Assembly: GCA_012932295.1 (NCBI GenBank)
Contig: JAAONU010000013.1
Coordinates: 45,522,627-45,586,626 of the forward strand
Origin: Cyclina sinensis
Taxonomy: Eukaryota > Mollusca > Bivalvia > Venerida > Veneridae
Direction of reading: 5' to 3'
Length of the DNA: 64,000 nucleotides
Positions 1-11,574 of this stretch are shown here, piece by piece. Under the pieces are notes generated by a model that was not told where the DNA came from, made no database searches, and saw only the letters and a program-made list of their open reading frames with translations. Positions within the stretch are counted from its first letter, which is position 1, and every line of letters starts with the position of its first letter. Position numbers and translations under genes: made by a program.

Positions 1-1800
1 TTGTAACTGTAAATTGATTATTCGTTCTATATGTTAACTGATAATTGATATCTCATAACAAACAAAACTTTTTGTTTATTGTTATAACATACAGCAAACA
101 GTTTACGCTAGTTTAATGTTATGAAGCTGTTTAACATTCTGAAGCAAAATCTTAAATGTTGTATTACTGGCTTAAATTTCTTTGCTGTTTATAAGTAATC
201 ATGCTTCACCATAGGTGAAAAAAAACGATGTCTAACCAAAAACATGACAGTTTACATCTGCATGTTCGATGTAATCAATGCAAAGGCAAACTAATTATTT
301 CAACAGAAGGTCTTTTTAAGAATAATTGAACCTGCTACTTTTGTTTAATTTTTAAAAGTCATTATGGTTTAATTTTCCTTCAAAAAAGACAGAAGCACAA
401 GCAGACCTAAGACGAAAGAGCACATTGTAAGTGTAAAAAATATCACCATAGAATACTTCCTTTAAATCGCAATATTGTTTTAAGAAAAAGCACATCACTG
501 TTACGCATTATTAGATCAGCCAGCAAAGAAAATTTTTAACGAGAGGTACGGTTTGATTAAATTTAGTTAAAAACTTGAAAACCCTGCTATGAACTATGAT
601 CCATATCCGGCTTTGATAATCCAATACTGCAATTTGGTTAAGACAATAAAGCACATCACTGATCATCTTGGAGATAAAAAATATAAAATAGACACGGGCA
701 GATTAATTAAAGTTAAGTCGGTTTCATCTTAATTTCGTTTTCAAGTTTGAGACGCCTGCATTGGATTATGTTCTATATCCGGCATCAAGAGTGGGATATA
801 GTTTTGACAGAACCCCCCCCCGCAGGCAAAAAAAGAAGAAAAAAGAAAAAAAAGAAAACCATTACTCATTATTACAAAAAGAAAATATTTTGCTATATAA
901 AGATCCTTAGTTTCAACTAGTAATTATAACTCTATATAACTATAACTGTGTAACTATGACCGATATTATTTTCAAATATACGGAATGCTGTATTCGAGTA
1001 ATATACGGACTTGCAAGCATACTCCCGTATTTCAGGAATATACTGAATAGTATTTCAAGTTTCTCTTATTAGTAAATATACAGAAACCCTTATTTGAGCA
1101 GTATACTGACTTGATTTGATATGCCCCTCTTATTCAATTATAATCTAAATAATCAAATAATTGTTATAATAATCATTACTTTTCCAGTTTACAGATATAA
1201 TTTTTATTTGTTGACTTCTCAATCAGTAGTTTTCTAGAGATGTTCCTTCTTGAAAATAATGACCTCCGAAATATTTTACATGTTTCCAAATTTTTAAGCA
1301 TACGGAATGCCACATTCGAGTAAAATTTGGAAAACAAATATCGTGTTTTAGACACATAATAGGTTCCATTATTTACAAATTTATAGAACACCAGATTTGA
1401 GCAGTATACTGACACCCGTATTTCAGTATATACGAAAAGTACATTGATTATTGTTTTCTTAACTTTCAAATAAAGGGAGATATGTAGTTTAGCAGTATAC
1501 GACTGTTCATGAATATGCAGTCTTTTTAGATTCACGTATTTGTAAGAATACGGGATGCCGTTTTTTAGTAATATACGGACTTATTATGACGTTCCCGTAT
1601 TTTAGAAAAATACGAACACCGTATATCTAGTTTTCCGTATTTTGTAAGTATACGGAACACCGTATTTTGGTCATATACGGATTTGCTGGATATACGACAC
1701 CGTACATCTCCGTATTTTATGTTTTCCGTATTTTTACCCGTATGTTAATGATATACGGAATTCCGTACACTCCCGTATATCCACATATTTATCGCAGTGA
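1..1800. repeat. ATACGG-rich interspersed repeat, copy A
   Basis: This block matches 39286-40578 almost base for base over most of its length; both copies end at the same sequence, tcgcagtga. The right third is crowded with the hexamers ATACGG and CCGTAT in both orientations, often spaced as short imperfect palindromes. Copy A carries about 500 extra bases (roughly 1035-1545) that are absent from copy B. Its left end may lie outside the window, because base 1 already aligns with 39286. No coding capacity is seen; the short open frames here do not resemble known proteins. The element type is unknown. Confidence 0.8.
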
Positions 1801-1960
1801 GAATGGTTACGACATGCTCCACAACAACACCTTCACTCAGCAAAAATACTGAACACACTGATAACATAATAAATGACCCAAGGTGACCCTAACCTTGGCG
1901 GGAAATGTCACAGCTGAATGAATATAGCATGAAATGTCAAAGGGAAGCAATTTACAAAAT

Positions 1961-2376
1961 CTACAAAATAAAATCAAATAAGGTTGATAGAGTTGTCTTT
2001 CTTGTAGAGAGGTAGAGAGAATCACATACAGAAAATACCACTCGGTTACATATACAAATGGCATTTAGCTTCCAAAATTTATCAACATCTGATGGTGTTG
2101 ATAGGCATTGATCAATTTCACTATGCACTTCGGTTTTTGTTATGTTTGTTCCGTTGTTAAGTATCAACATGTTCAGATCATTATCGTAACAAGCATTATC
2201 ATTTTCTTTTATGGCTGTAAATTGTCCAGACAAAATCCACCCAAACTTAAATGCCAACAAAAACAGTCCACTTTGCACTTCGATTTTATGTCCACAAATT
2301 ATGTCGAGATAATAGTCGTTTCCAATCAACATATCTATTCTCTCAGTGTCCGTTTATTCAGGCAAAGTATCAGCTA
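1961..2376 (-). pseudogene. BEL/Pao retrotransposon peptidase fragment (C-terminal part)
   Basis: The minus-strand frame contains a motif of the type LIGNDYY followed by SGLFLLAFKFGWILSG. This is the characteristic second half of the Pao-family aspartic peptidase region, where the family usually reads LIGSDYY...KFGWVLSG. The preceding residues HQLELADTLPE and TDTERID are also family-like but are separated by an in-frame stop. The catalytic DTG/DSG half is absent: the frame jumps directly from the Gag zinc knuckles to this C-terminal half, so an internal deletion removed the active site. Reverse transcriptase and integrase are not found downstream (toward base 1). This is a dead remnant. Confidence 0.75.
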
Positions 2377-2640
2377 ACTCCAACTGATGAATAAGCAAAA
2401 GCTACGATGATGTATATTTGTCTCATTACAATATACACACTTTTTGCGGCTTTTACAATCAACTGAGCTATGGTTTTCTTTTAGACACTTGTAACATGAA
2501 CCTCTTAGACACTGTTTTCTCTCTTCAATCGTTTTTGTATTTTTGGCACTCATCAGACCAATGTTGCTTTGCACAAAACCTACACTTCCTTTTGTCTTCA
2601 ACTTTTGAAACATTTACACTTAAAGCACCCTGTGACATGT
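2374..2640 (-). pseudogene. BEL/Pao Gag nucleocapsid zinc-knuckle region
   Basis: Reading the minus strand, two Cys/His knuckles are visible: one around KCRFC...HWSDEC, and a second paired array CYKCLKENHSSVDC followed by CVYCNETNIHHRSFC. Tandem knuckles of this form close the Gag region of BEL/Pao elements. The upstream Gag frame (2598-3275) overlaps in a different phase, so a frameshift separates Gag from these knuckles. The region is a broken part of the same element as its neighbours at 1961-2376 and 2598-3743. Confidence 0.75.
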
Positions 2641-3275
2641 GAACCAAGATTAGGACATGATCTTTGAACACCTGTCATAATGTTTCTATGTCTGTCAGAA
2701 AATCTTTCTTCAGCATTATGTTTGTTGATTTCACTTTTCCTAGACTTTCCAGAGTCTCTCTTTGCTAATCCAGCACGTTCACATGCAGTAACATAATTAC
2801 TCAGTAGTTTTTTCATAAGATCTACTGTCCATTTTTTCTCTGGTCCTTTTGAAAATTCGAGATGTTTAAGTACACTGCACGGACGTTTGGATTTCAACAC
2901 TGAGACAATCAAATCCCGATTGATATCCTGATCAACGGCTACTAAACTTCGTAAATGCTTGTCACTCGTATCAATTAATGATCTTAGGCTTTCAACCGTA
3001 TCGTTCGCCTGTCTTAGACTTATGATTCTTGAATAATGCAAGTCGACAGTTTCTTGTACATTTCCATAGCGCCTTTTCATAATATCAATTGCTTCTAGAT
3101 AATTTTCATTTGAAAGAGCAACACCAGAAATAGATGACCTTGCTTCACCAACAAGCTTGCTGTGCAAATAATTGAATTTATCAATGTTGCTCAACCCACT
3201 GCTTTTATGCACAGAACTTTCAAAAGACTGCCAAATCTCAGTCCATTTTAACCGGTTGCCATTAAAAACATTCAT
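2598..3275 (-). pseudogene. BEL/Pao retrotransposon Gag core
   Basis: The 225-residue minus-strand frame resembles the DUF1759-type Gag core of BEL/Pao elements. It starts with FNGNRLKWTEIWQSFES, continues with a KFNYLHSKLVGEA block and a further block describing a row of short helices (YLEAIDIMKRRYGN), and ends in a Cys-rich tail at the start of the zinc knuckles. Family Gag cores show the same order. The frame is uninterrupted, but it is cut off from both the N-terminal coiled-coil part (3390-3743) and the knuckles. In a living element this protein would form the particle shell; here it is a fossil. Confidence 0.8.
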
Positions 3276-3389
3276 TTCAAGTTTTTAGTGTTTTACCGAG
3301 GTAGCTATTTGTTTTAGCACAAGAATCACTCAGTTTTTCAAGCATTTGTCTTTGCATATACAGTTACTTATGCAATTCAGTATTTTCTT

Positions 3390-3743
3390 TTACATCTTTA
3401 ACATCCTTTTTTGCTCTTGTTTCATTTCACACACATTATCATGAAACACTTCAAGGTTTACAAACATATCCATAGACCTCCAAACTGAATCTTCACTTTC
3501 TATCTCATCAAATATGTCCGCATTTTCAACCTCTGCAAGCTCAATCAACTTTTCTGATTGGACCTCAAGTTTAGAAAAGTAAATTTTTATTTTCTTTAGT
3601 GACATTTCAATTTTTGCTTTTGTCTCAGTCAAATCAATGACTTTCGAGTCTAATTGTAATAACACAGACCCATCCTTTATTTCTTTTGAAAGAAGGTTTA
3701 CATACCTTGTGCGAAGTGCTTTTAAATGTTTAAGTTCTGGCAT
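3390..3743 (-). pseudogene. BEL/Pao Gag N-terminal coiled-coil region
   Basis: This 117-residue minus-strand frame begins MPELKHLKALRTRYVNLL and is rich in Leu, Lys and Glu with a helical, coiled-coil look. The N-terminus of BEL/Pao Gag commonly begins this way, and the frame lies directly upstream of the recognisable Gag core at 2598-3275. It ends in a stop before the core, so the two are separated by mutation. Assignment rests mainly on position and on the opening residues. Confidence 0.6.
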
Positions 3744-4086
3744 CTTGTTACTTTACTTTTAATAACATGCACAAAACACCTTTAAGCAAAACATTTTTAA
3801 CACTTTTCAACACTACTGCAACACCTTTTCTTACACTTGTGTCACGTTTTGTTCTTCGCACTGGTATTCTTCTTTAAACACTTTCTATATTTCCTTTATT
3901 TTCTTTTTTCAGACACTTTGAAGCTTTTATCACATTTCACTTTCAATCATTTGGAAGTAATCACTTTTGTACGTGTTAACATCACGCGTCAAATACTGCG
4001 AAACACTCACTACACAGAAACTCCATCCTAAGCTTCACCTTTTCACTAACACTATATACACACTTCTATTTTGGTTCACTAGTTTT

Positions 4087-4103
4087 CCCGGGTTCTGGCA
4101 CCA
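4087..4103 (-). other. Primer-binding site of the BEL/Pao element
   Basis: On the minus strand the sequence reads TGGTGCCAGAACCCGGG. It begins with TGG, the complement of a tRNA CCA tail, and looks like the 3' acceptor and T-arm of a tRNA. It sits between the putative 5' LTR end and the Gag frames, as expected for a minus-strand element. Confidence 0.6.
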
Positions 4104-4108
4104 AACAT

Positions 4109-4648
4109 TGTCGTGGAAGTAATTCATTTTTTTTTATTTTATTGATTTTCTATGATTTTATTTTTTAGAGTTTTTATTTTTTAATTAGACTGAAGTTTTT
4201 CACCTTCAATATTCCACAACAAAGAAATTCAAATTGTTTTACGGTTTATTTAACTTAACACATATCTATTTATCCAAATAATCCGTAAAGCAATACATGA
4301 AGACTACAACAGAAACTAAGACTGATAGAATCAAAGCGCTGAGAGCACTGGAGTTGTTCGGGATCTGTAATCTAGGTGTTTGAAAGCCTACTGTATTCTC
4401 TGAGAACTGTAATATTCTCAGTTAATCTGGAACAAGAGCTTAACTTTCAAAGTCAATCAACCCTGTAAGGTATTGAAAACACTGTTTTGCGCTTTAAGCA
4501 CCACTTTGTGATATCATTTCATCTGTGAAGAATATCTGGCTAAGTTACATCAAAATCCTGTGAAAAATGGCTGAATTACAGAGCGGATGTAACTGTTTTT
4601 TCATAACTGAACTGTTTTTCTGAAACATTATCATTCATAATTGATACA
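4109..4648 (-). repeat. Putative 5' LTR of the BEL/Pao element
   Basis: The boundary next to the primer-binding site reads TGTCGTGG on the + strand, that is an LTR ending in CA on the minus strand. The outer boundary is uncertain: I place it near ttgataca only because it is a plausible complement of a TG start. No second LTR copy was recognised on the other side (about 1800-1960), so the length cannot be confirmed from this window. Confidence 0.35.
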
Positions 4649-6479
4649 GGCCACAGAAAGAAAAACAAACATTAGATTTAGTTCTTTTATTTATAAAACA
4701 TTACAGTCAATACAATTCGTTAAATTATAATTATTATCAGGTTTACAAGACATTACTTCATACATGTACCATATTTCAAAAGTCTCAGCATTGTGGATCC
4801 TAACAGGAAGATTTTGAAAAATATGTCAATGTGTAACACCTGACCAAAAAGACGGAGCCAAAAATGACCACATGGACTCAGTTTAACAATCTTGGCAGAA
4901 GTCAATAAGGAAATCCTTCATGCAAAATCTAAAAACTCTTGGCTGTACAAGAATTAAAATAATATTCTTTTACGTTAAACATATGAAATGGGCTGTACAA
5001 GAATTTAAAAAAAATATTCCTTTAGGTCAAACATATGAAGCCCTGGGTGGAGACAAAAATAATAAAAAGTAATATTCTAGATTTCAGATTTCGAAGCCTT
5101 ATGTTTTTGATATAAAGATTTTTAAGTTTGCTTAAAAGTCTATTTAAAACATGTAACCACATAGGCTGGAACAAAAAATAACCTATCTTAAAAAATCTTA
5201 GTAGTGGTCCAATGCTATTTACAGTATGTATGCTTAGAACTATAAGCCTTGTACTTTCATACAAAAGCTATTTTCAAGATTTTCCTAAATATTTCTATAT
5301 AAAACATGTGACCTCCAGGATGGAGGCAAAAGTGAACACGAAAAATAATCAATGAATTCCACTACAAATTTCACAGTACAAACTTTTAATCCAAGGGCAT
5401 ACAATGTAGTTTACAAAACATTCAAATATAAAATCTATTCTTCAGTGCAGAGCCAACCTCACTCTTTAATTAGGAATAGATTAAAAATTATGCAGTTTCA
5501 TTCATTTGCTAGAATTGCTTTATGTAACTTTTTGATGCAGTCATTAACTTTCGGTTTGAACTTCCAATGGAGCATTGCTGGACAAAATCTTTAAAATCTA
5601 ACCAATCAATTTGTATATTACAAATAACCTCCCTTGTCTTATGGATGAATGCGGAGATAGGCAATGTAACAGACAAAGAGACCTTTTCCATTTTTGATTG
5701 CTTTGACATTTAATGGGAAAAAAACCTTAGCTACAACTGGCATGAAAAATATTTTTGTGTTTTCTTCAATACAAGATATGACTGTTTTATTATTAAGTCT
5801 TTGAATTTTAGTGTTGAATTTCCTTTTTCAAAAAGAACAGAGTGCACTCTATTAATACTAACTGGCTTGCTTTTCAAGGATTGTGCAGGTTAGTGTCCAG
5901 ATAGTCAAACCAAGCCAAATATATACCAAGATCTAGCACTTAAGGTGATGAATACCACCAGATACCGCCTTGACACAGTAGTTTCTTAATATATGATTTG
6001 TCTGCAATAATATTAAACAACTTGGCTGAAAAATTCAAAAACAAACTTCTGGGGTAAGTTAAATCAGCAGTATATTCAACCATATGAATAAACACATACA
6101 ATTTAACCATCCTGCAAAAAACTCGCCAGAATACAAACACTACATGCAGAGGACAAGCAAATCTGTGCCAAGTAAAAAAACAATTTGATTATACTCCAAT
6201 TGTTAACTGCTAAAGAAAGCACATACAAACTTATACTAAACAACATGTAATGTCTATGGTGGTTATTGGTGGTACAATGTTTAACTGAAATCCCACAAAT
6301 ATTTGCCAAGACAAAGCACAAACTAGTATTGAATGGCCTCAATGTGAAGAATAAACACCAGAGTCAGACTGACGGAATGACACAAATTCAATTTACCTCC
6401 CAAAAATTCTATTCAGTTGCTATAAACATCATGGACAAACCTTTTATCCTTTACATGTAAGAAAAATAAAAGGGCCATA
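4649..6479. other. Spacer without recognisable gene
   Basis: AT-rich sequence with scattered short open frames that lack protein-like character. A 50-base tandem duplication lies at 4941-5040. The surrounding text repeatedly mixes ctgtacaag, ggagacaaa and tggaggc phrases, suggesting a decayed interspersed repeat, but no family could be named. Confidence 0.5.
4941..5040. repeat. 50-base tandem duplication
   Basis: Two adjacent copies start with ggctgtacaagaatt and end with aacatatgaa. They differ by a few substitutions and small indels. Confidence 0.8.
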
Positions 6480-6995
6480 ACACACTGATAATTCATTTGA
6501 CTAGAATACAAAAATGACATGCACAAGTAGGTTTGGTTCTTATGACTCTTACGAAGTATTATCAAAATCTTACATACGGTTGCTAAGAAAAATCATGGAC
6601 AAATTTATATATTAATAAAAAAAAAAACATAAAAAGCCCATACCTTAGTGAAAAATCATGGCAGTGGAATGCCGCAACAAGTATGCTTGGTACTTAGGAT
6701 TCTTGCAAATTATTATAAAAACCTGAATTATAGTTGATGAGAAATAGTCCTTACAAATTGGTGTGTAATCATGACCATAACTTAGGGAAAAATAATAAGA
6801 ATGGAACATGACAATGATATGCACAAATAAGTTTCATACTTACGACCCTTGCAAAGTGTTATCAAAATCTGAGAAATAGTAGCTGAGAAACAGTCCAGAC
6901 AAATTTTGTCTACAGACAGTTGGATGGATGGAGGGACAGACCAACCAACTGACCAAAATATGTGAATAAAATATAGCCCCCATATCTAGGTGTGT
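6480..6995. repeat. Degenerate pearl-like element
   Basis: Three diverged units of about 160 bases are recognised by agtattatcaaaatct-type and gctgagaaacagtcc-type phrases. They are followed by a short GGAT/GACC-type tetranucleotide tract and by a decayed terminal hairpin (tatagccccc...gtgtgtata). This is the same architecture as the complete elements at 7796-8391 and 11296-12158. The left end is not clear. Confidence 0.5.
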
Positions 6996-7795
6996 ATAAA
7001 TGACAAAAACAATTATCAAATTTAATCTATCAGAAAATGAGCATTAAAAACTATATAAAAACCACTTTCCTAAAATTTACACTGTGCTTGTACTAAGGCT
7101 AAACTCTTATGACAGTGTATCTTTCTATAAATTTTAAGCACAGGGATGTCAAACAACTTTTATTCTGATTAATCTGAAAAAAAAAGATTTAAGCATAACT
7201 TCTAAACAAATGACTGTATCTTTTAAGATGGTCCATTGACGTAACTGGTTGGTCACCTAATACACTCCTATCAGGATGAAGTGAACTGACCTCTGGTCTT
7301 CTTTCCAACAGCTAGACAAGCCGGTTGCTTATACCCCTTCTCATACAATGTAAAGTTCACAATCACAGATAATCAGGGTAGTTTTGCATACTCCTTTTGC
7401 CAAACTGCACTCAATTCACTGGAAAAACAATATGACATGAAAGTAAATTAGAAACAGTACATCAACCATTAATTTTTCTATTATAAATAAAAACTTAAAA
7501 TTGCTTTAACTATCATACTTTCACTGAATGAACTGAGCTAAACAGTTTGAATAACTTCAAAATGTTTTAAATGCATTTTGTATCTTTAGATATATATTAT
7601 TACATGTAAATATTTAATATTAACATTTCTGTCTAACTGTCAAGCATTTATACATTCAATGAATTTATTTCTCCTCTTTTTCGGTCCTTCCTGAAATTTT
7701 TAATGGTTTTTTGTTGGTTCTAGTGTGAATATACCAACTGGCAGGAATACTGCAGGAATCAAAGACAGCTGACAACTGAAGTAAAATGCCAAGTA
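6996..7795. other. Spacer without recognisable gene
   Basis: AT-rich sequence. I see no coding frame, RNA gene or repeat family in it. Confidence 0.5.
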
Positions 7796-8391
7796 AACAA
7801 GAGATGTTTGTATAACATATATGCCCTTCAGCGCCTTATCCCTAGTGGCAGCCATGTACATTGTAGTTTTGAGAAGCTGGGACCAAGAGTTCTATAGTTA
7901 GTAACTGATCAGAAACCAGTTTGCTATTAAAGTTCACTATGACCTTGGCCTTTGACCTAAAAAGCTATACGGGTCATCTTCTGGTTATGGCCAACCTATA
8001 TACCAAGTTTCAGGAACCTGGCCCCAAGCATTTTTTAGTTATTTGTCAGAAACCGTTTTGCTATTTAAGTTCATTAAGACCTTGACCTTTGACCTGAAAA
8101 TGTACAGGGTTCATCTACTGGTAACGAACAACCTACACATTAAGTTTGAAGAACCTGAAACCAAGCCTTCCTTAGTTATTCATCTGAAACTGTTACGCTA
8201 TTCAAAGCCACTGTGACCTTGACCTTTGACCTGAAAAACTACAGGGTCATCTACTAGTCATGACCTACATACTAAGTCTGAGGAAGAGGGGTCACAGGAT
8301 TCTCTTGATATTAATTGGAAACTAAAAGTCTACTGACCGACTGACAGACATTTGCAAATCTATATACCCCCTCATCTTCGATGGGTGTATA
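7796..8391 (-). mobile_element. Pearl/Helentron-like non-autonomous element (complete)
   Basis: The element opens with AACAAGAG, the exact complement of the CTCTTGTT end of the elements at 25064-28141 and 26169-27595, followed by a small hairpin (atgtttgtataacat). It contains about three core units of roughly 139 bases, each with a tgaccttgacctttgacct block. It then has a short degenerate gact/gaca tract and closes with a terminal hairpin built on tatacccc and gggtgtata. Pearl elements of bivalves have the same order: terminal hairpin, tetranucleotide tract, tandem core, opposite hairpin. The element has no coding capacity. Confidence 0.7.
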
Positions 8392-9756
8392 AAAGCCAAA
8401 TCATTATGAAATATTACAGGCTAAGATCAATCAAGCAACCAAAACTTTTGTGAAGAACTAAACATAAATCATACTTACCTGAGCTGACTGTCAAAACAGA
8501 ATGATGTATGTAATTTAGAAAAAAAACCTGAAAATGATCTTTACCTGCTACTTTTTTATTTTTCCTTTACAAAGGAATTACCATGCTTCAGTTTCAGTCA
8601 AAATTTTAGCACTTGGTTTGTTTGGCCATTCATGGTTTTCAGATAGAATCAACTCATTTCCTGCATAATCATAGTTGCCTTTTCAATAACTGAAATCTGA
8701 AAAAAAACATGAAAAGCATACTGAGAATATATTTTTTGCAAGCATGATGAATGGATTATAAAATGAAAATCATAATCAAGCAACACTGAACTCAAGCAAT
8801 AATCTATCTTTACTTTCAATTTCTTTGTGACCTTTAAAAGAGTAATATATTTGCTTCAAAGTTTTTATATTTACAAATCGGTTTTCCACTGAATTATATG
8901 AACTACTTAAGATTACAACTGGCTACCTCACTTTCAAAGCTTCTGTGAAGATGATATAAAATTTTGAGTTTTCATGCAAAATTATACATTCTGTATCAAA
9001 AACGTTACAAGCAGCAATATTCTGTTCAAGTTTAACCATGCAGTAAAAAACTATACCATTAAAATACCAGAGACTGTAAGGAACAAAATATTGTCACTTT
9101 CACAATTCAGATTACCTCCCCTGTTCTTTTTAGTTCATTCCTACAAAAATATGGCCTTCAAAAACAAGCTGCTGCAGCTTTTTTGTCAATGCATAAACAA
9201 GTCTTCTCTAAAAATCACATTAAATGCTAATTTCAAGCACACTGAAAATTTCAATATTACCTTAACGCAACAGATACCAGTTTCACACTGAAATCCAGTG
9301 ACTGACAACCACTCAAACTTTAGCACTTCACTGACAATCCCAATACAACAACCTGAAAAGAGAAGTACAGTTATTCTTTAAGAAGCAAAGACGATCTTTG
9401 ACAAAAACAAAAATTTCAGATGAAACACTTCCCTTAAACATCATTTGCAAGAAAGAAACTGCTCCCAAGCCCTACTTTTTAAACATTGGCCGAGGCAAAT
9501 TCTGTGAAACAGACAAGTTTCCTGATCTTCAAAGACACAACATTGAATCATGACACTACACGCTTATTGTTCTTCTGCTATTTCACACCTTAAACAGATA
9601 GTGCTAGAAAAGCTACCTGTCAACGCTACAATTTTTTCTGTATCCAGTTGACTGTTCATACAAAGTCCTACTGAAATTTTACAGGCAAAGCCAGTGACAT
9701 AACCTACTTCCATTAGTGTGTAATTTCAAGCTCCTACTTCACATTGAAAGCGATTG
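8392..9756. other. Spacer; possible minus-strand noncoding exons only
   Basis: No convincing coding gene. The longest open frame (8974-9291, +) has no recognisable protein character. On the minus strand there is a strong donor-like site near 8481 (gctcag|gtaagtat) and a Y-rich acceptor near 9350. These could belong to a noncoding transcript starting near 10700, but this is speculative. Confidence 0.35.
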
Positions 9757-10043
9757 AGCCTGCCTGCTTAGCTCAATAGGTAGAGCATTGGATTAGTAAT
9801 CCATCAGTCGTTGGTTCGACCCCTGGGCAGGGCAAAATTTCTCCGTGACAATTGATCTCAGACATTGAGTCTAATGTTCATTTGTCTCTCACCGCTTATT
9901 CAGAGTAGATCATGTGGGAACAGTAGTCAGTCACTTGTGGAGAAATTGGCAATTACTGGTTAGTTATCCAGGAAAACCGGTTAGGTAGACTGACCGCCGA
10001 GATCTGTTGAAATTGGTGTTAAACCCCAAAACAAAACAAAAAC
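9757..10043 (+). mobile_element. tRNA-headed V-SINE (RUDI-like), copy 1
   Basis: The head folds like a tRNA with an AGT anticodon loop (Thr-like). It has an A box (tagctcaataggtagagc) and a B box (ggttcgacccc). The conserved body (about 9840-10010) is shared with the inverse copy at 60882-61169. The tail reads tgttaaacccc and then an A-rich run. A cgattg repeat is present on both flanks (9751 and about 10044) and is the likely target-site duplication. Copy structure and tail match V-SINEs of the RUDI type described in molluscs. Confidence 0.85.
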
Positions 10044-10631
10044 CGATTGCATTTCAATACCTTTCAATAATGAAAACATATGAGTACATCATCCTGACCA
10101 CTCTGAATACCAATATCTTCATGTATTAATTATGTATTCATGCATCATACCCTATCATTAATATTTCTACCTGGTCAAATCAAGTCGAATGTGTGGCTGG
10201 CTACCCCTGTATGCTTTAGCTTGTTTTCCACTGTATATAACGCTTGAAATATATGCTAGTGTCCAACACTACTGTCTGAAACTGTAATTTACTGTATTTC
10301 GGACTGACTTCATTTCAAGGGCCTCATTTCAACAAGATTACGAACTTTTATGTATTGAAAAATAACTTGAACAAAACGGTTCTTCGTGTAGGTAAATAGT
10401 AAAACGATCTCAATAATCAGCTTGAATTTACATTATATTTTCAATTATAAGTTTCAATGGAAAAGATGACAAATGATATTTGTCAAGACTGAAAGTGAAA
10501 GTGATCATGTCTCGATCTCTGTTAAAATAGTGATCAAAATACACTCTTTAAAAGTATTTGTCATTGATACAGTATTAAATTTAACAAAACACTAGACTAA
10601 GTCAAACTAATTTTTGTTGTTTTTATGTCTC

Positions 10632-10745
10632 TATACTTACAATAATACGTAATAATCGCTGTCGTACAAATATCTTTGCTCAACTTCGACGACAAAATGG
10701 CGGTGTCCCAGATACGATCATGACGGTGTTGCGTAAATTCCGATC
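10632..10745 (-). promoter_or_regulatory. Promoter-like patch with possible first exon of a minus-strand transcript
   Basis: A locally CpG-rich patch in AT-rich surroundings contains caaaatggcggtg, a YY1-type core-promoter motif. On the minus strand a strong splice donor (att|gtaagtat) ends the patch near 10640. No coding exon downstream (leftward) could be recognised. It may be an untranslated first exon or a chance combination. Confidence 0.25.
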
Positions 10746-11166
10746 CCGTGATAAATAAAAATGGATATACTCTTAGAGTTTTGTGTCTTTTTCAAGGAAT
10801 AATTTCTATTTTAAACATTTTTTTACTGGATTGATTTTTCTGTCTTTAACGTAGATGTTTTTTTTCGTTTGATGGTTTATGTGATGGTTATATGGAAGTT
10901 GTTGGACTATATTGTTAGGCCATTCCTACGCGCTGGTACGCGTAATAAACCATGACAAGCAAATTTTTTTCTCGTCAAACTGATTAAAACGACAATTAAA
11001 CTGTTAAAATCGGATGCCATTCACTTGAAACTTTGACAAAGAAATTGTATCATTGATATTTTCAAAAAAATTCAAACCATTTTAAACATCTAAGCTGTTA
11101 AATTTCGAACTACTTCAGCAGTTCTTCGGTTTTCCAAAACCTTGTTAGATCTGGAAATGCCGGATC

Positions 11167-11198
11167 TAGTTGTCCGGGTCTGAGGACCCGAACAACTA
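11167..11198. repeat. Strong hairpin, 14-base arms
   Basis: The arms tagttgtccgggtc and gacccgaacaacta pair with one mismatch around a 4-base loop. It lies about 100 bases before the pearl-like element at 11296. No gene is adjacent. Confidence 0.8.
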
Positions 11199-11574
11199 AA
11201 AACTAACATCGAATCAATTTATACAGAAGTAAGATCAATGATGCGTAAATTTGAGGAATAAATATAAGGAGCAAATTACTGAGAAATAAAGAAAAAACAA
11301 GTAAATTTGTGAGCTAATGCTCACTAGTGATACCCCCGCTATCAGAAATTTGACTTTCATAATGTAATTTGCATTTGTCATATGTATAAAGAGTGTCAAA
11401 TTTTTCCGAGTATTTACCTGAATTTAATACAACTTCATCCAAGGCACAGCTAGATGGATATGAAAATGGTCAGAATAATGAACAGGTATTACATCTGTGA
11501 TTACTGATTCATCGAAGTCTTTATTCACAAAAACACGATCAAGTGAACCTCCTTTCCTGTGTGTTGGTAACTTC

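Larger units (their letters stand above)
10044..11295. other. Spacer with one CpG-bearing patch and one strong hairpin
   Basis: Mostly AT-rich with no coding frame. It holds the promoter-like patch at 10632-10745 and the hairpin at 11167-11198, listed separately. Confidence 0.5.

Noticed and set aside
9757..9840. tRNA-Thr gene
   Set aside because: The tRNA-like part is fused to a conserved SINE body with a target duplication, and an inverse copy exists at 60882-61169.
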